DNA of 64,000 nt from Deinococcus ficus (GCF_003444775.1 NZ_CP021082.1:248001-312000); one strand, 5' to 3'. Shown: positions 1 to 9,680, counted from the stretch's first letter. Notes: generated by a model not told the origin, from the sequence alone. Translations and numbers: made by a program.

Positions 1-157
1 AGTGCAGCCGCTCCAACAGGGTGGTGTTGGCATGCAGGTACCTCCGATCCGCATCCTTGATGAAAAAGACGGTATCGGGAACGTAATCGAAAACGCCGAA
101 CAGGGTACCGGCGAACTGGTGCCACTCGGTGGGCGTGGAGGGAAGAGGAAAGTGCAT
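1..157 (-). CDS. PAS-domain AraC-type regulator, N-terminal part only
   Basis: Partial gene cut by the left window edge; the ATG is at 157. The 52 visible residues read as the start of a PAS domain (DYVPDTVFFIKDADRRYLHA, then NTTLLERLH). They closely match the N-terminus of the PAS-AraC regulator at 2794-3519 ([20 protein letters not shown], then NQTLLQRLH). By that homology an AraC-type C-terminal DNA-binding domain is expected outside the window, but it is not seen. Confidence in the PAS start is good; the AraC part is inference. Confidence 0.7.
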   Translation of the reverse strand, partial: MHFPLPSTPTEWHQFAGTLFGVFDYVPDTVFFIKDADRRYLHANTTLLERLH

Positions 158-908
158 TACTGGTGGCCGCCTTGACGTCGGGGGGGGAGCCGCAGGGCAA
201 GGGAGCGCCTCTCGAGGACAGCACTGCCACGCTTGAAACCCTGACTCTCCCCCTTCACAGGGGCCCCAGCAGGCATGATCTGCGGGCATTGGCTGCCCCG
301 GTTCTGCCGCCACTGGTCCCCAGCAGGGACATCACACCGAAACCACGCGGAAAGCCCCCTCAGCCGGGCGTGTTTCTGTTCAGGGCGCGCGACATCAAGG
401 AGCTGCTCCGTGGCTGGAGCGTCCGGGCGATGAACAGCACGGCATTCGGTGACTTGATCGAACCGGGAGCGGACCAGCCGCCGCTCCCGAGTGGGCCGTG
501 AAAGCCTGACGAGGAAGGCATGACACGCCGTGTCCAGCACAACTGGAGTGAAGGACGCCATGGTATCAGCGTAGTATTGTGCATCGCCAATGTCTTGACT
601 GGTAACGCACCGAAAATTGCCGATTCCTGCACAATCACGCACGTCTCAATCCGATGAAGGGCAGGAGAGAATCGAGTCCTACCTGACTCCACAGGGGAGG
701 CGCACAGGCCCGCAGCCTGGTTCGCCGAGGCCCCGACCCCCATCGTGCCGGCCGCTCCGGCTCGCCTCCTCAATCCGGGATTCAGGAGAGCCAGAGCCGG
801 CCAGCAGGCATCCTCGCACCCGAACACAGCCCCGTTCACAGCTCACCGCCAGCTTGATCAGGGCGTCCATGTTCACGGCAGGCCCGGCGTTGTCGGGGCG
901 TGCCGGGA
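158..908. other. Gene-poor stretch, no recognised feature
   Basis: About 750 bases between the PAS-AraC start and the solute-binding protein stop. Several overlapping open frames exist on both strands, but none shows a recognisable domain, a convincing start or third-position GC bias better than its competitors. Likely regulatory or decayed sequence. Confidence 0.4.
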
Positions 909-2609
909 TTACCGCTTCACCAGGTCTTTCCAGGCGACGGGCAGGACGGGGTTGAAGACCCAGCCGGTCACCTCACTGCGGTAGAAGCGGTACTCCCGCT
1001 CGGCGGGGATCAGGATGAACGGGGCCTGGGTGTACGCCCGCCTGGCCAGCTGCCGGTAGAGCCCGTTGCGCTGAGCTGGCGTGACGGTGCTTCGTGCCTG
1101 GTCGATGAGGCGGTCGGCGGTCGCGTCGTTCCAGTTGAGCCAGTCTCCGTAGTACCCCTTGCTGTGGTAGAAGGTGTACACGAAATTGTCGGCGTCGGCG
1201 TAGTCCGGGGACCAGCCCATCATCACGAGGGGTTCACGGCCGCGGTTGTCACTGGAGAGCAGGTCACTCCAGGGTTTGGGCTGGACGTTGATGCGGAACT
1301 TCGGGTTGATGGACTCGATGCTGCTTTTGAGCACCTCAAGTGCGGTCTGCTGAGCGGCGCTGCCGGCGCGGTAGTGCGCGGTGAGCGTGAACCCGGACGT
1401 CCAGACTTTGCCGCCCCAGGCCTTGCGGAACAACTCCGTGGCCCGTTTCGGGTCGTAGGTGGCTTTCGGGGCGCTGGGGTCGTACCCGGGGAACGTCTCG
1501 GGCAGCAGCATGGTGCGCTGGAATCCCTGGCCTTTGAGCTGATCTCGGATGTACTGCCCGTAGTTGAAGGCAGCGGTGAACGCCTGGCGGAGGGCGGCGT
1601 CTTTGAAGAAGTCAGGGGGAACGCCCTTGCCGTCCAGTTTCCCGCTGCCGAGCGCGCCGGGTTTGATCTGCTGGTTCATCAGGATCGCCCAGGCCTGCGT
1701 GCTCGGCAGGCCGTCCGTCCAGCCGACTCCGGGCCGGCCGCGCATCTGCGCTTCATCCGCGGCGCGGCCGCTGCCTTCGATCAGGTCGGCGTCGCCGCGC
1801 AGGAAGGCCTGCTGGCGTGTGGCGGGTTCAGCCACGCGCTGGCGCAGCACCTGCTTGATCGCGGGCGGGTTGCCCCAGTACCCGCTGAAGGCGGTGAACA
1901 GGTGCGTGGTGGCGTCGGCACGGACGAGCTGGTAGGGCCCGGTGCCGTTGGGTTTCCTGGACAGGGCGCTGCCTGGGGTGAGTTTGCCCACCCAGGCTTT
2001 CCACGTCTTCTCGGTGCCGTCCCATTCGCCGATGGACGCGCTGTACGCCCGGTTCACGATGACCTGGCCGGTGTACACGAGTTTGGACAGGAAGGCCGGG
2101 TCGGCTTTCGGCAGGGTGAACACGAGCTGGCCGTTGGTGCACTGGACGGCCTTTTGAATGCGGGCCCAGGTGATGGTCTTGTCGTCGTTGGCGTTGCGGC
2201 TGGTGCCGAGGAGGCTCTCGGCGAGGAACCAGTTGCTGCTTTCGCTGGAGTTGGTGACGAGGTTGCGGCGGAAGGTGTACTCGGCGTCCGCGCAGGTGAA
2301 TGGAGCGCCACTATGGAATTTGACGTTCGGGCGGAGCGTGAACGTGAAGCGCCGGCCGCCGTCCGTCGCTGCCCAGCGGGTCGCGAGCATGGGTTTGAGG
2401 CGGCTGAGACTGGTGCCTTGGTAGGTCAGGAGCGTGTCGTACATCTGGGCGATCAGCCCCAGGGAAGTGGTGTCGTACGCGATGGCCGGGTCGAGGGTCG
2501 GCACGTCCGCGGACGCCTGGATCACGAGGGTGTCCTTGGATGAAGCCGCCAGTGCAGGTGAACCCAGGAGCAGGCCGGCCAGCAGGGCCGGGGCGAAGGC
2601 GTGGTGCAT
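909..2609 (-). CDS. ABC transporter substrate-binding protein, family 5 (peptide/opine type)
   Basis: A 566-residue extracytoplasmic solute-binding protein. Residues 1-21 form a Sec signal peptide ending in ALA. The mature part has SBP_bac_5 landmarks: the opening DVPTLDPAIAYDTTSLGLIA, then RPNVKFHSGAPFTCADAEYT, and a C-terminal NGLYRQLARRAYTQAPFILI-type segment. Length is normal for DppA/OppA-like proteins. No permease or ATPase genes are nearby, so it is an orphan or uses a transporter encoded elsewhere. It sits next to the hydroxyproline operon and downstream of a same-strand PAS-AraC regulator, which suggests uptake of proline- or hydroxyproline-rich peptides. That ligand is inference only. 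Confidence 0.9.
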   Translation of the reverse strand: MHHAFAPALLAGLLLGSPALAASSKDTLVIQASADVPTLDPAIAYDTTSLGLIAQMYDTLLTYQGTSLSRLKPMLATRWAATDGGRRFTFTLRPNVKFHSGAPFTCADAEYTFRRNLVTNSSESSNWFLAESLLGTSRNANDDKTITWARIQKAVQCTNGQLVFTLPKADPAFLSKLVYTGQVIVNRAYSASIGEWDGTEKTWKAWVGKLTPGSALSRKPNGTGPYQLVRADATTHLFTAFSGYWGNPPAIKQVLRQRVAEPATRQQAFLRGDADLIEGSGRAADEAQMRGRPGVGWTDGLPSTQAWAILMNQQIKPGALGSGKLDGKGVPPDFFKDAALRQAFTAAFNYGQYIRDQLKGQGFQRTMLLPETFPGYDPSAPKATYDPKRATELFRKAWGGKVWTSGFTLTAHYRAGSAAQQTALEVLKSSIESINPKFRINVQPKPWSDLLSSDNRGREPLVMMGWSPDYADADNFVYTFYHSKGYYGDWLNWNDATADRLIDQARSTVTPAQRNGLYRQLARRAYTQAPFILIPAEREYRFYRSEVTGWVFNPVLPVAWKDLVKR

Positions 2610-2793
2610 GTGAGACCTCCAGGAGTGAGGGGATGGGGTGTGGCCGGTGGCCTTGGGCAGCGCGCCGGCTGAGAGGCAGGTTGTGCGTGAGCACCTCTAC
2701 CGTAGGGGAGGCCTCCACCTGCCGTCTTGTACGAACGCCTGCCCGGCGTGACCCATGCGGCATACCGGGCAGGGGAAGTGGGCGGCTGCGGGT

Positions 2794-3519
2794 TCAGTGC
2801 CCGGGGCGGGTGATCTGCCGGAACTGGCGGGGGGTCAGGCCCGTGGTCTGCCGGAAGGCGCGGGTGAACGCGCTGTGATCGGCATACCCGCACTCGAAGG
2901 CGACCTGGGCGATGGAGTCGTCGGTGGTGGTCAGCTGCCGGGTGGCCGCTTCGAGGCGCGAACGGATCAGCAGCTGAGTCGGGGTCAGGCCGTACACGCG
3001 TTTGACCTGGCGTTCGAAACTGGAGACGCTCATCCCGGCGATCGCGGCGAGGGTGCCGACGTCCAGGGGACGGTCATGGTGGTCGTGCAGGTGCTGGACC
3101 GCGCGGTTGAGTTGCGGCAGGTCACTGCGCCCGGCGCCGAGGTCGCGGGACAGCCCGAGCAGTCCGACAACGGCCTTCCCGTCGTGCAGGGCTCGCTTGG
3201 TGGTGAGGCACCACCCGGTGCGGCCGTTCGGGTAAAGGTGCAGTTCGAGGTGTTCCGTCAGGGGCTGCCCGGCCAGGACCCGGCGGTCCTGGTGCGTGAA
3301 GCTTTCCCCGAGGTTGCCTGGGAACAGGTCGCTGGAGGTCCGGCCGACCAGGTCGGCCGCGTCCCGGACGTGCAGGCGCTGCAGCAGCGTCTGGTTGGCG
3401 TAGATGTACCGCGCCTGCGCGTCTTTGAGGAAGACGACGCAGTCGGGGAGGTAGTCGGCGAGTTCGAGCAGTGTGGCGTACCCGGCGAGGGGAAGGTCAG
3501 TCACAGGCGGGAGACGCAC
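2794..3519 (-). CDS. PAS-AraC family transcriptional regulator
   Basis: A 241-residue one-component regulator. Residues about 10-115 form a PAS domain ([20 protein letters not shown]), followed by a linker. The C-terminal two-helix-turn-helix AraC domain includes [20 protein letters not shown] and [21 protein letters not shown] chose GTG at 3519 because the resulting N-terminus aligns with the paralog starting at 157, and a TANNNT box (TACTTT) ends 4 nt upstream, as in a leaderless mRNA. The frame is open further upstream, but that would overlap the divergent epimerase gene. Position suggests control of the adjacent hydroxyproline operon and/or the solute-binding protein; the PAS ligand is unknown. 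Confidence 0.88.
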   Translation of the reverse strand: MRLPPVTDLPLAGYATLLELADYLPDCVVFLKDAQARYIYANQTLLQRLHVRDAADLVGRTSSDLFPGNLGESFTHQDRRVLAGQPLTEHLELHLYPNGRTGWCLTTKRALHDGKAVVGLLGLSRDLGAGRSDLPQLNRAVQHLHDHHDRPLDVGTLAAIAGMSVSSFERQVKRVYGLTPTQLLIRSRLEAATRQLTTTDDSIAQVAFECGYADHSAFTRAFRQTTGLTPRQFRQITRPGH

Positions 3520-3523
3520 GGGA

Positions 3524-3529
3524 AAAGTA
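3524..3529 (-). promoter_or_regulatory. Leaderless -10 box (TANNNT) of the PAS-AraC gene
   Basis: TACTTT on the minus strand ends four bases before the GTG at 3519. No Shine-Dalgarno is present. The spacing fits a leaderless transcript, which is common in Deinococcus. No clear -35 box. Confidence 0.4.
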
Positions 3530-3601
3530 TGCAGGAATCGGCAGCTGAGGGGTCCCCGGGCCTCAAGACAGGGCCCGGGGCGAACCTCTAGCGTTTCAGG
3601 C

Positions 3602-4579
3602 ATGACACAACCGAGCCTGGCCACGCCTGGCCGCATTCGCTTCATCGACTCCCACACGGCCGGCGAGCCGACCCGGACGGTCCTGTCGGGCTTTCCCGCG
3701 CTTCCTGGGGAGACGCTGGCGGAGCAGCGTCTCGCCCTGGCCGGGGCGTTCGGGGACTGGCGCACCCTGGTGAACAACGAGCCGCGCGGGAGTGACGTGC
3801 TCGTCAGTGCCCTGCTGGTCCCGCCGAAAGCGCCTGACTGTGCCGCAGGCGTCATCTTCTTCAACAACGTCGGCGTGCTGGGCATGTGCGGTCACGGGAC
3901 GATGGGCGTGGTCGCCACGCTCGCCTACCTCGGCCAGCTGCAGCCAGGTCAGCACCGCATCGACACGCCAGCGGGCGTGGTCACCGCCACCCTGCACGGG
4001 GACGGGCGGGTCAGTGTCGCGAACGTCCGCTCCTACCGCCACCGGGCCCGGGTCACGGTGAACGTCCCAGGCGCCGGAGTCGTGGAGGGGGACGTGGCGT
4101 ACGGCGGGAACTGGTTTTTCCTCACGTCGTCCGTTCCCGCGTCTATCTGCCTCGGCAACGTCGAGCGCCTCACCGACCACGCCTGGCGGATTCGCGAGGC
4201 GCTGCACGCGCAGGGCGTCACCGGCCAGGGCGGTGAGGTCATCGATCACATCGAGTTGATGGAGATGGGGGACGTGGCCCGGAATTTCGTCCTCTGTCCC
4301 GGCAAGGCGTATGACCGCAGCCCCTGCGGGACCGGCACGAGCGCAAAACTGGCATGCCTCGCCGCGGACGGTCACCTCGCGCCCGGTGTGGTGTGGCGGC
4401 AGCAGAGCGTCATCGGCAGTGAGTTCCAGGGCGCGTACGTCCCCGCACGCGACCGCACGGGCATTCTCCCGACGATCACCGGCCAGGCCTTCGTGACCGT
4501 GGAAGGGGAGTTGATCGCCGACCCTGAAGATCCGTTCCCGTGGGGCATTCCGGCTGCGGGGGCCGGGTCGGGCGCGTGA
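3602..4579 (+). CDS. 4-hydroxyproline 2-epimerase (proline racemase family)
   Basis: A 325-residue PLP-independent epimerase, expected to convert trans-4-hydroxy-L-proline to cis-4-hydroxy-D-proline, the first step of bacterial hydroxyproline catabolism. Both catalytic cysteines are present: Cys96 in MCGHGTMG and Cys242 in [10 protein letters not shown]. The N-terminal [10 protein letters not shown] motif of the family is at 16-25. ATG at 3602 gives the usual family length; an upstream open extension overlaps the divergent regulator. It is the first gene of a plus-strand operon and overlaps the next gene by GTGA. Assignment over proline racemase rests on the Cys/Cys pair plus the downstream pathway genes. 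Minor family members acting on 3-hydroxyproline use Thr in place of a Cys, which is not the case here. Confidence 0.93.
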   Translation: MTQPSLATPGRIRFIDSHTAGEPTRTVLSGFPALPGETLAEQRLALAGAFGDWRTLVNNEPRGSDVLVSALLVPPKAPDCAAGVIFFNNVGVLGMCGHGTMGVVATLAYLGQLQPGQHRIDTPAGVVTATLHGDGRVSVANVRSYRHRARVTVNVPGAGVVEGDVAYGGNWFFLTSSVPASICLGNVERLTDHAWRIREALHAQGVTGQGGEVIDHIELMEMGDVARNFVLCPGKAYDRSPCGTGTSAKLACLAADGHLAPGVVWRQQSVIGSEFQGAYVPARDRTGILPTITGQAFVTVEGELIADPEDPFPWGIPAAGAGSGA

Positions 4580-5697
4580 CGCGCGGGGCAGTGGCCGTCG
4601 TGGTGGGCGGCGGCATGGTCGGCGCGGCCTGCGCGGACGCTCTGGCGCGCGCCGGTGCGCGGGTGACCGTCGTGGAGGAGCGGTGCGTCGGCGCCGGCGC
4701 CACGGCCGCCGGCATGGGTCACCTGGTGGTGATGGATGACAGCCCGGCGCAATTGGCGCTGACCAGCCGCAGCCTGGAGCTCTGGGCGGAGCTTGCCAGT
4801 GAGCTGCCGGTCCGGGCCGAGTACCGCCGCTGCGGCACCGCCTGGGTCGCCAGCGACGACGCGGACGCGGCGGCCGTGACGGCCAAGCAGGCCGCGTACC
4901 AGGCCGTGGGCCGCCGCGCGACGGCCGTGGACGGGCCGGAACTGGGGCGCACCGAGCCCGCCCTGCGGCCTGGCCTGGCTGGTGGGCTCCTCGTGCCGGA
5001 TGACGCAGTGGTGTACGCCCCGGTCGCCGCGCAGTTCCTGCTCGAGCGGGCCGGCGTCACCGTCGTCCGCGACGCCGTGGTGGCCGTGGATCCGGGAAAG
5101 GTCAGGCTCGCGTCCGGTGGGACTCTCCCGGCGGACTTCACGGTCCTGGCCGCCGGCATGGGCGCCCTGGCGCTCCTGCCCGATCTGCCCCTGCGGGCCC
5201 GTAAAGGGCACCTGCTGATCACGGAACGGGGTGCGCCGCAGGTGCGCCATCAACTCGTCGAACTGGGGTACCTCCGCAGTGCCCACGGCAGTGAGGAAGA
5301 CAGCGTGGCGTTCAACGTGCAGCCCCGCCCGACTGGGCAGCTGCTGATCGGGTCCAGCCGGCAGTTCGGGCAGACGGGACCGGACGTGGAGTGGCCGCTG
5401 CTTCAGCGGATGTTGAGGCGGGCCGCGGCGTTCCTGCCCGCCCTGACCAAAGCCAGCGCGCTGCGCGTGTGGACCGGTCAGCGCTGCGCCACGCCCGATC
5501 ACCTGCCCTTGATCGGTCCCCTCCCGGACCGCCCGGACCTGCTGCTGGCCGTGGGCCATGAAGGCCTGGGGATCACCACGGCCCTGGGCACGGCAGAACT
5601 CCTGCTGCACCACCTGACCGGCCGGGTGACGCCCCTGGCCGCGCACGACTTCACCACAGCCCGCCTGACCGGGCCCCGGGAGCACGCGCATGCCTGA
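4576..5697 (+). CDS. D-hydroxyproline dehydrogenase, DAO-like FAD subunit
   Basis: A 373-residue FAD-dependent amine oxidoreductase of the D-amino-acid oxidase fold. The dinucleotide-binding glycines GGGMVG lie at about 11-16, and the C-terminal FAD site includes [23 protein letters not shown] at 4576 overlaps the epimerase stop as GTGA, so translation is probably coupled. The gene overlaps the next (2Fe-2S) subunit by 8 nt. DAO-like, small ferredoxin-like and FAD/BFD genes in tight order are the hallmark of the heteromeric cis-4-hydroxy-D-proline dehydrogenase, which produces 1-pyrroline-4-hydroxy-2-carboxylate. Glycine or sarcosine oxidase-like activity is the alternative. Confidence 0.88.
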   Translation: MTRGAVAVVVGGGMVGAACADALARAGARVTVVEERCVGAGATAAGMGHLVVMDDSPAQLALTSRSLELWAELASELPVRAEYRRCGTAWVASDDADAAAVTAKQAAYQAVGRRATAVDGPELGRTEPALRPGLAGGLLVPDDAVVYAPVAAQFLLERAGVTVVRDAVVAVDPGKVRLASGGTLPADFTVLAAGMGALALLPDLPLRARKGHLLITERGAPQVRHQLVELGYLRSAHGSEEDSVAFNVQPRPTGQLLIGSSRQFGQTGPDVEWPLLQRMLRRAAAFLPALTKASALRVWTGQRCATPDHLPLIGPLPDRPDLLLAVGHEGLGITTALGTAELLLHHLTGRVTPLAAHDFTTARLTGPREHAHA

Positions 5698-5926
5698 ACT
5701 CTGGATCGGACACCAACGCGTCAACGTGCCGGAGGGCGCAAGCGTGCTCGCCGCCCTGCTCGTCCACCATGGGGCGCTGCGGCGCAGCCTCACCGGTGAA
5801 CCCCGCAGCGCCCTGTGCGGCATGGGCAGCTGCTTCGAATGCCGGGCCCGGGTGGACGGGCACCTCGTCCGGACGTGCCTGACGCCCGCCCGGGACGGCC
5901 AGCGCGTGGAGGTGTCCAGTGAGTGA
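5690..5926 (+). CDS. D-hydroxyproline dehydrogenase, small [2Fe-2S] subunit
   Basis: A 78-residue stand-alone ferredoxin-like subunit. Cys43, Cys48, Cys51 and Cys63 give the C-x4-C-x2-C-x11-C spacing of plant-type [2Fe-2S] clusters, and RTC closes the site. It corresponds to the small subunits of octopine/nopaline oxidase and D-hydroxyproline dehydrogenase complexes, carrying electrons between the two flavin subunits. It overlaps the upstream gene by 8 nt and the downstream one by 8 nt, so translation is almost certainly coupled with near-equal stoichiometry. Confidence 0.9.
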   Translation: MPELWIGHQRVNVPEGASVLAALLVHHGALRRSLTGEPRSALCGMGSCFECRARVDGHLVRTCLTPARDGQRVEVSSE

Positions 5927-7166
5927 GGTGTTGCGGACCGACGTCCTGGTGATCGGGGCCGGCCCGGCCGGGCTTTCGGCAGCCCTGACCGCTGCGCGGG
6001 CTGGGGCTGCGGTCCTTGTCGCGGACGCGCTGCCGTCCGCCGGCGGGCAGATCTGGAGGGGCGCCACCGCGCAGTCCCCCGGGGAAGCTGGAGCTGTCCT
6101 GAAGGCGCTGGCCACCGAGCCCCGCGTGGAGGTTCTCGCTGGCGCCTCGGTGCGCTGGACGGAACCGGACCGGACCGTGGTGCTGAGCACCTCCCAGGGC
6201 CTCAGGCGCGTTAAGGCCGGAGCGATCATTCTCGCCACGGGGGCCACGGAGCGGTACATGCCGTTTCCCGGCTGGACGCTGCCGGGGGTGGTGGGCGCCG
6301 GCGGCCTGCAGGCCCTGACCAAAAGCGGTCTGGACGTGACCGGGCAGCGCGTGGTGGTGGCCGGCACCGGGCCCCTCCTGCTCGCCGTCGCCCAAAGTTT
6401 GAGGCAGAAAGGCGCCCGCGTACTCGGCGTCGCCGAGCAGGCCCCCTGGCGTTCTCTGGTTCGAATGGGGGCGCACGCGGCCACCCAGCCCGGCAAAGGT
6501 GTTCAGGCCGCCCGGATGATGCTCGGGCTGCTGGGCGTGCCGGTCTGGCCGGACACCTACCCCATCCACGCGACCGGAACGGAACGCGTGGAGGCGGTCA
6601 CGCTGCGCCGTGGCGGGCGCGACACCACCCTGCCGTGCGACTGGCTGGCCGTCGGGTTCGGCCTCGTGCCAGAAGTCCGCGTGGCCCGGATGCTGGGCTG
6701 CGCCGTGGCGGGCGGCGCCGTTCAGGTGGACGCGTCCCAGCGGACGAGCGTGACGGGCGTGTACGCCGCCGGGGAGGTCACGGGCATCGGCGGTGCCGAC
6801 CAGGCCCGCTTCGAAGGCCTGATCGCCGGCCTGAGTGCGGTGGGCCAGTCCCCACCGCACGGACATGCGGCCGAGGCGGCCCGCCACGCCGCGTTCGCGG
6901 CGCTGCTGGACTCCGCGTTTGCCCTCCGGGACGAGGTGCGGGCCCTGCCGGCTGCCGACACTGTGGTCTGCCGGTGCGAGGACGTCACGCACGGTGAGCT
7001 CCGCCGCAAAGCGCACTGGGAGGAAGCCAAACTCCACACCCGGTGCGGGATGGGGGCGTGCCAGGGCCGCACCTGCGCCCCGATCACCGCCGCCCTGTAC
7101 GGATGGTCCCCTCCGGCCCCCCGACCCCCGCTCCTGCCCACCCCTCTGGAGGACCTGATGTCGTAG
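5919..7166 (+). CDS. D-hydroxyproline dehydrogenase, FAD/BFD-type subunit
   Basis: A 415-residue pyridine nucleotide-disulfide oxidoreductase-type flavoprotein. FAD-binding GAGPAG lies at 13-18, a second GTGPLLLA-type nucleotide site is mid-protein, and TGATERYMPFPGWTLPGVVG follows the family pattern. The C-terminus carries a BFD-like [2Fe-2S] site with CRCEDVT and, about 30 residues on, CGMGACQGRTC. This matches the large subunit of heteromeric octopine/hydroxyproline dehydrogenases. A 57-nt gap separates it from the deaminase gene, and it ends with TAG. Confidence 0.9.
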   Translation: MSEVLRTDVLVIGAGPAGLSAALTAARAGAAVLVADALPSAGGQIWRGATAQSPGEAGAVLKALATEPRVEVLAGASVRWTEPDRTVVLSTSQGLRRVKAGAIILATGATERYMPFPGWTLPGVVGAGGLQALTKSGLDVTGQRVVVAGTGPLLLAVAQSLRQKGARVLGVAEQAPWRSLVRMGAHAATQPGKGVQAARMMLGLLGVPVWPDTYPIHATGTERVEAVTLRRGGRDTTLPCDWLAVGFGLVPEVRVARMLGCAVAGGAVQVDASQRTSVTGVYAAGEVTGIGGADQARFEGLIAGLSAVGQSPPHGHAAEAARHAAFAALLDSAFALRDEVRALPAADTVVCRCEDVTHGELRRKAHWEEAKLHTRCGMGACQGRTCAPITAALYGWSPPAPRPPLLPTPLEDLMS

Positions 7167-7223
7167 TCCAGTCCCTCCGACCGTCCCTGTACTTCCGCCA
7201 CGTTCCGCCCCAGGAGGCTTTCC

Positions 7224-8135
7224 ATGACCCAGAAAATGTTCGAAGGAGTCTTTCCCGCCATCACCACCCCCTTTCAGGAAGACGGGCAGGTAAACCACGC
7301 GTTCCTGCGCGACCACGCCCGGTGGATGATGCAGGCCGGGTGCCGCGGCATCGTGCCGCTCGGTTCCCTCGGGGAGGGCAACACGCTCAGCTTCGACGAG
7401 AAAGTTGCCGTCCTCCGGACTCTCGTGGACGCCCTGGACGGCGCGCCGGTCATTCCCGGCATCGGCAGCCTCAGCACGCAGGAAGCGGTGCGCCTCGCCC
7501 AGGCCGCGCACAAGGCGGGCTGCCAGGGCCTGATGGTGCTGCCCCCTTACGTGTACACCAGTGACTGGGAGGAGATGAAAGCGCACCTCAGCGCCTTGAT
7601 CGAAGCGACGCCGCTGCCGGTGATCCTCTACAACAACCCCGTCGCGTACCGCACCGATTTCCTGCCGGAGCAGATCCTGGAACTGGCCCTGAAGTACAGC
7701 AACGTGCGCGGCGTGAAGGAATCCAGCACGGACGTCCGCCGCGTCACGGCGCTCGCAGCCATTCTTCCGCCGCACGTCGAACTGCTCGTCGGGGTGGACG
7801 ACGCCCTCCTCGAAGGCATGGCCGCGGGCGCCACCGGGTGGATTGCCGGACTGGTGAACTCGCACCCTGCGGAGTCCGTGGAGCTGTTCGACCTGTGCCG
7901 CGCCGGCCGCTGGGAGGACGCGATGACCCTCTACCGCTGGTTCCTGCCGCTGCTGCGCCTGGACACCGTGGTGAAGTTCGTGCAGCTGATCAAGTTCGTG
8001 CAGGAGGAAACCGGGCACGGGTCCGCCCGGGTTCGCGCGCCGCGCCTGGCGCTGACGGGTGCGGAGCAGGCGGAGGTGCGCCGCGTGCTCCAGGTGGCTG
8101 GTCCGGCCCCGACGCTGAGGACCGCGGCCCTGTGA
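7224..8135 (+). CDS. 1-pyrroline-4-hydroxy-2-carboxylate deaminase (DapA family)
   Basis: A 303-residue class I aldolase-fold enzyme of the dihydrodipicolinate synthase superfamily. The Schiff-base lysine is Lys165 in GVKESSTD and the conserved tyrosine is Tyr136 in LYNNP. The oxoacid-binding loop GSLGEGNTLS is near 47-56, a variant of the GTTGE motif. In this operon the expected reaction is deamination of 1-pyrroline-4-hydroxy-2-carboxylate to 2-oxoglutarate semialdehyde. AGGAGG precedes the ATG by about 8 nt. Dihydrodipicolinate synthase is the default annotation but is disfavoured by context. Confidence 0.88.
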   Translation: MTQKMFEGVFPAITTPFQEDGQVNHAFLRDHARWMMQAGCRGIVPLGSLGEGNTLSFDEKVAVLRTLVDALDGAPVIPGIGSLSTQEAVRLAQAAHKAGCQGLMVLPPYVYTSDWEEMKAHLSALIEATPLPVILYNNPVAYRTDFLPEQILELALKYSNVRGVKESSTDVRRVTALAAILPPHVELLVGVDDALLEGMAAGATGWIAGLVNSHPAESVELFDLCRAGRWEDAMTLYRWFLPLLRLDTVVKFVQLIKFVQEETGHGSARVRAPRLALTGAEQAEVRRVLQVAGPAPTLRTAAL

Positions 8136-8164
8136 CCCGGGCACCGCACTCCGGGAACGGCGGC

Positions 8165-9667
8165 ATGGGGACGGCCCTCCCCCGCGCCTTCCTGGTGACC
8201 ACCCCGGAGGAGTTCCGGCAGACCCTGGACCGGGCAGACCAGGCCGCGCGCCCCTACGCCGCCGTCAGTTCGCAGCGGCGGAGTGAATTCCTGCAGGCGG
8301 CGGCCCGCGCGGTGCGGCAGGCCGGGAGTGCTCTGGTCAGCGCTGCCATGCGGGAAACCGGGCTCAACGAAGCGCGCCTGACCGGCGAGGTGGAGCGGAC
8401 GGCCAGTCAGCTCGAGTTCTTCGCGCGGACGGTGCTGGAGGGCTCCTGGGTGGACGCCCGCATCGACCGGGCCCGGCCGGACCGGACGCCCGTCCCGAAA
8501 CCCGACGTGCGGAGCATGCGGGTGCCGCTGGGTGTGGTGGCGGTGTTCGGCGCGAGCAACTTCCCGCTGGCGTTCAGCACCGCCGGCGGGGATACCGCCT
8601 CCGCCCTGGCTGCCGGCTGCCCGGTGGTCGTCAAGGCGCACCCGGCCCACCCGGAGACGGCCCTGCTCGCCGCTGAAGCCCTGGAGCACGCCGCGCACGA
8701 GACGGGCATGCCTGAAGGCACGTTCGGCATCGTGTTCGGAGAAGGCCCCCACCTCGGCCAGGAGCTCGTGAAGCACCCGGCCGTGCGCGCTGTGGGCTTC
8801 ACCGGCTCCCGGGCCGGTGGGCTCGCGCTCGAACAGGTCGCGCGGGCCCGGCCCGTGCCCATCCCGGTGTACGCGGAGATGAGCAGCGTCAACCCGGTCG
8901 TCATCACCTCCCGCGCCGCCCGGCGAGAGGGTCTCCCGCGTGGGCTGGCCGCCAGCATCACCGGGTCCGGCGGGCAGCTGTGCACCCAACCTGGCCTGGT
9001 GTTCATCCCAGCCGGTGCTGACGGTGACGCGCTCCTGGGCGCAGTGGCAGAACAGGTCCGGCACGCCGAGCCCTGCGCCCTGCTGACCCCGGCCATTCAG
9101 GACGCGTACCTGCAGGGCATCCAAAGGGTGACCACGCTGCCGGGCGTGCATGTGCATGCCGCGGCGGGAGGGCCGGCACAGGCCACGCCCGCCGTGATCG
9201 AAGTGACCCTTGAGGACTTCCAGCGGCATCCAGCCCTGAGCCAGGAGAACTTCGGACCGAGCAGCGTGGCGGTCCGGTACCGCCACGTGGATGACCTGCC
9301 GGAGGTCATCACCAGGCTGGAAGGTCAGCTGACCGCCACCCTTCACGCGGACCCTGACGAACTGCCGGACCTGACCGCCCTGTGCCAGGCCCTCATCGAC
9401 CGGGCCGGGCGGTTCGTGTTCAACGGCTACCCGACCGGCGTCGAAGTGGGCGCGGCGATGGTGCATGGCGGCCCCTACCCGGCCACCACCGATGGCGTGA
9501 CCACCAGCGTCGGCAGTCACGCCATGCACCGCTTCACGCGCCTCATGGCCTACCAGAATCTTCCAGACGCGGCGCTGCCTGCGGCACTGCAGGACGCCAA
9601 CCCGCTGCACCTGTGGCGTCAGGTGGACGGCGAGTGGACGAACAAGGGGCTTACGCCCGGACCCTGA
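8165..9667 (+). CDS. 2-oxoglutarate semialdehyde dehydrogenase
   Basis: A 500-residue NAD(P)-dependent aldehyde dehydrogenase, the last step of the pathway, giving 2-oxoglutarate. The substrate-binding segment FGASNFPLAFSTAGGDTASA is near 130-150. GFTGSRAGG is the nucleotide-binding turn. The general-base Glu is near 238 in YAEMSSVNP, and the nucleophile Cys is near 273 in GGQLCTQPG. This SGGQLCTQPG/FPLAFS signature is typical of alpha-ketoglutarate semialdehyde dehydrogenases. An in-frame GTG at 8132 overlapping the previous stop (GTGA, with GAGGA 10 nt upstream) is an equally possible start and would add 11 residues. Confidence 0.9.
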   Translation: MGTALPRAFLVTTPEEFRQTLDRADQAARPYAAVSSQRRSEFLQAAARAVRQAGSALVSAAMRETGLNEARLTGEVERTASQLEFFARTVLEGSWVDARIDRARPDRTPVPKPDVRSMRVPLGVVAVFGASNFPLAFSTAGGDTASALAAGCPVVVKAHPAHPETALLAAEALEHAAHETGMPEGTFGIVFGEGPHLGQELVKHPAVRAVGFTGSRAGGLALEQVARARPVPIPVYAEMSSVNPVVITSRAARREGLPRGLAASITGSGGQLCTQPGLVFIPAGADGDALLGAVAEQVRHAEPCALLTPAIQDAYLQGIQRVTTLPGVHVHAAAGGPAQATPAVIEVTLEDFQRHPALSQENFGPSSVAVRYRHVDDLPEVITRLEGQLTATLHADPDELPDLTALCQALIDRAGRFVFNGYPTGVEVGAAMVHGGPYPATTDGVTTSVGSHAMHRFTRLMAYQNLPDAALPAALQDANPLHLWRQVDGEWTNKGLTPGP

Positions 9668-9680
9668 AGGACACCAAGGG

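Noticed and set aside
909..2543. Long open frames antisense to real genes (for example opposite the solute-binding protein and the Bce permease)
   Set aside because: They are shadows produced by high GC; they lack domains and have the wrong third-position bias.
618..3545. Shared 14-mer TGCCGATTCCTGCA near 620 and upstream of the PAS-AraC gene at 3519
   Set aside because: Chance alone predicts several 14-mer matches between both strands of a 64-kb window, and no gene follows the first copy.
7224..8135. Annotation of the DapA-like gene as lysine-pathway dihydrodipicolinate synthase
   Set aside because: Its place between D-hydroxyproline dehydrogenase and semialdehyde dehydrogenase genes, and the GSLGE variant loop, fit the hydroxyproline deaminase better.
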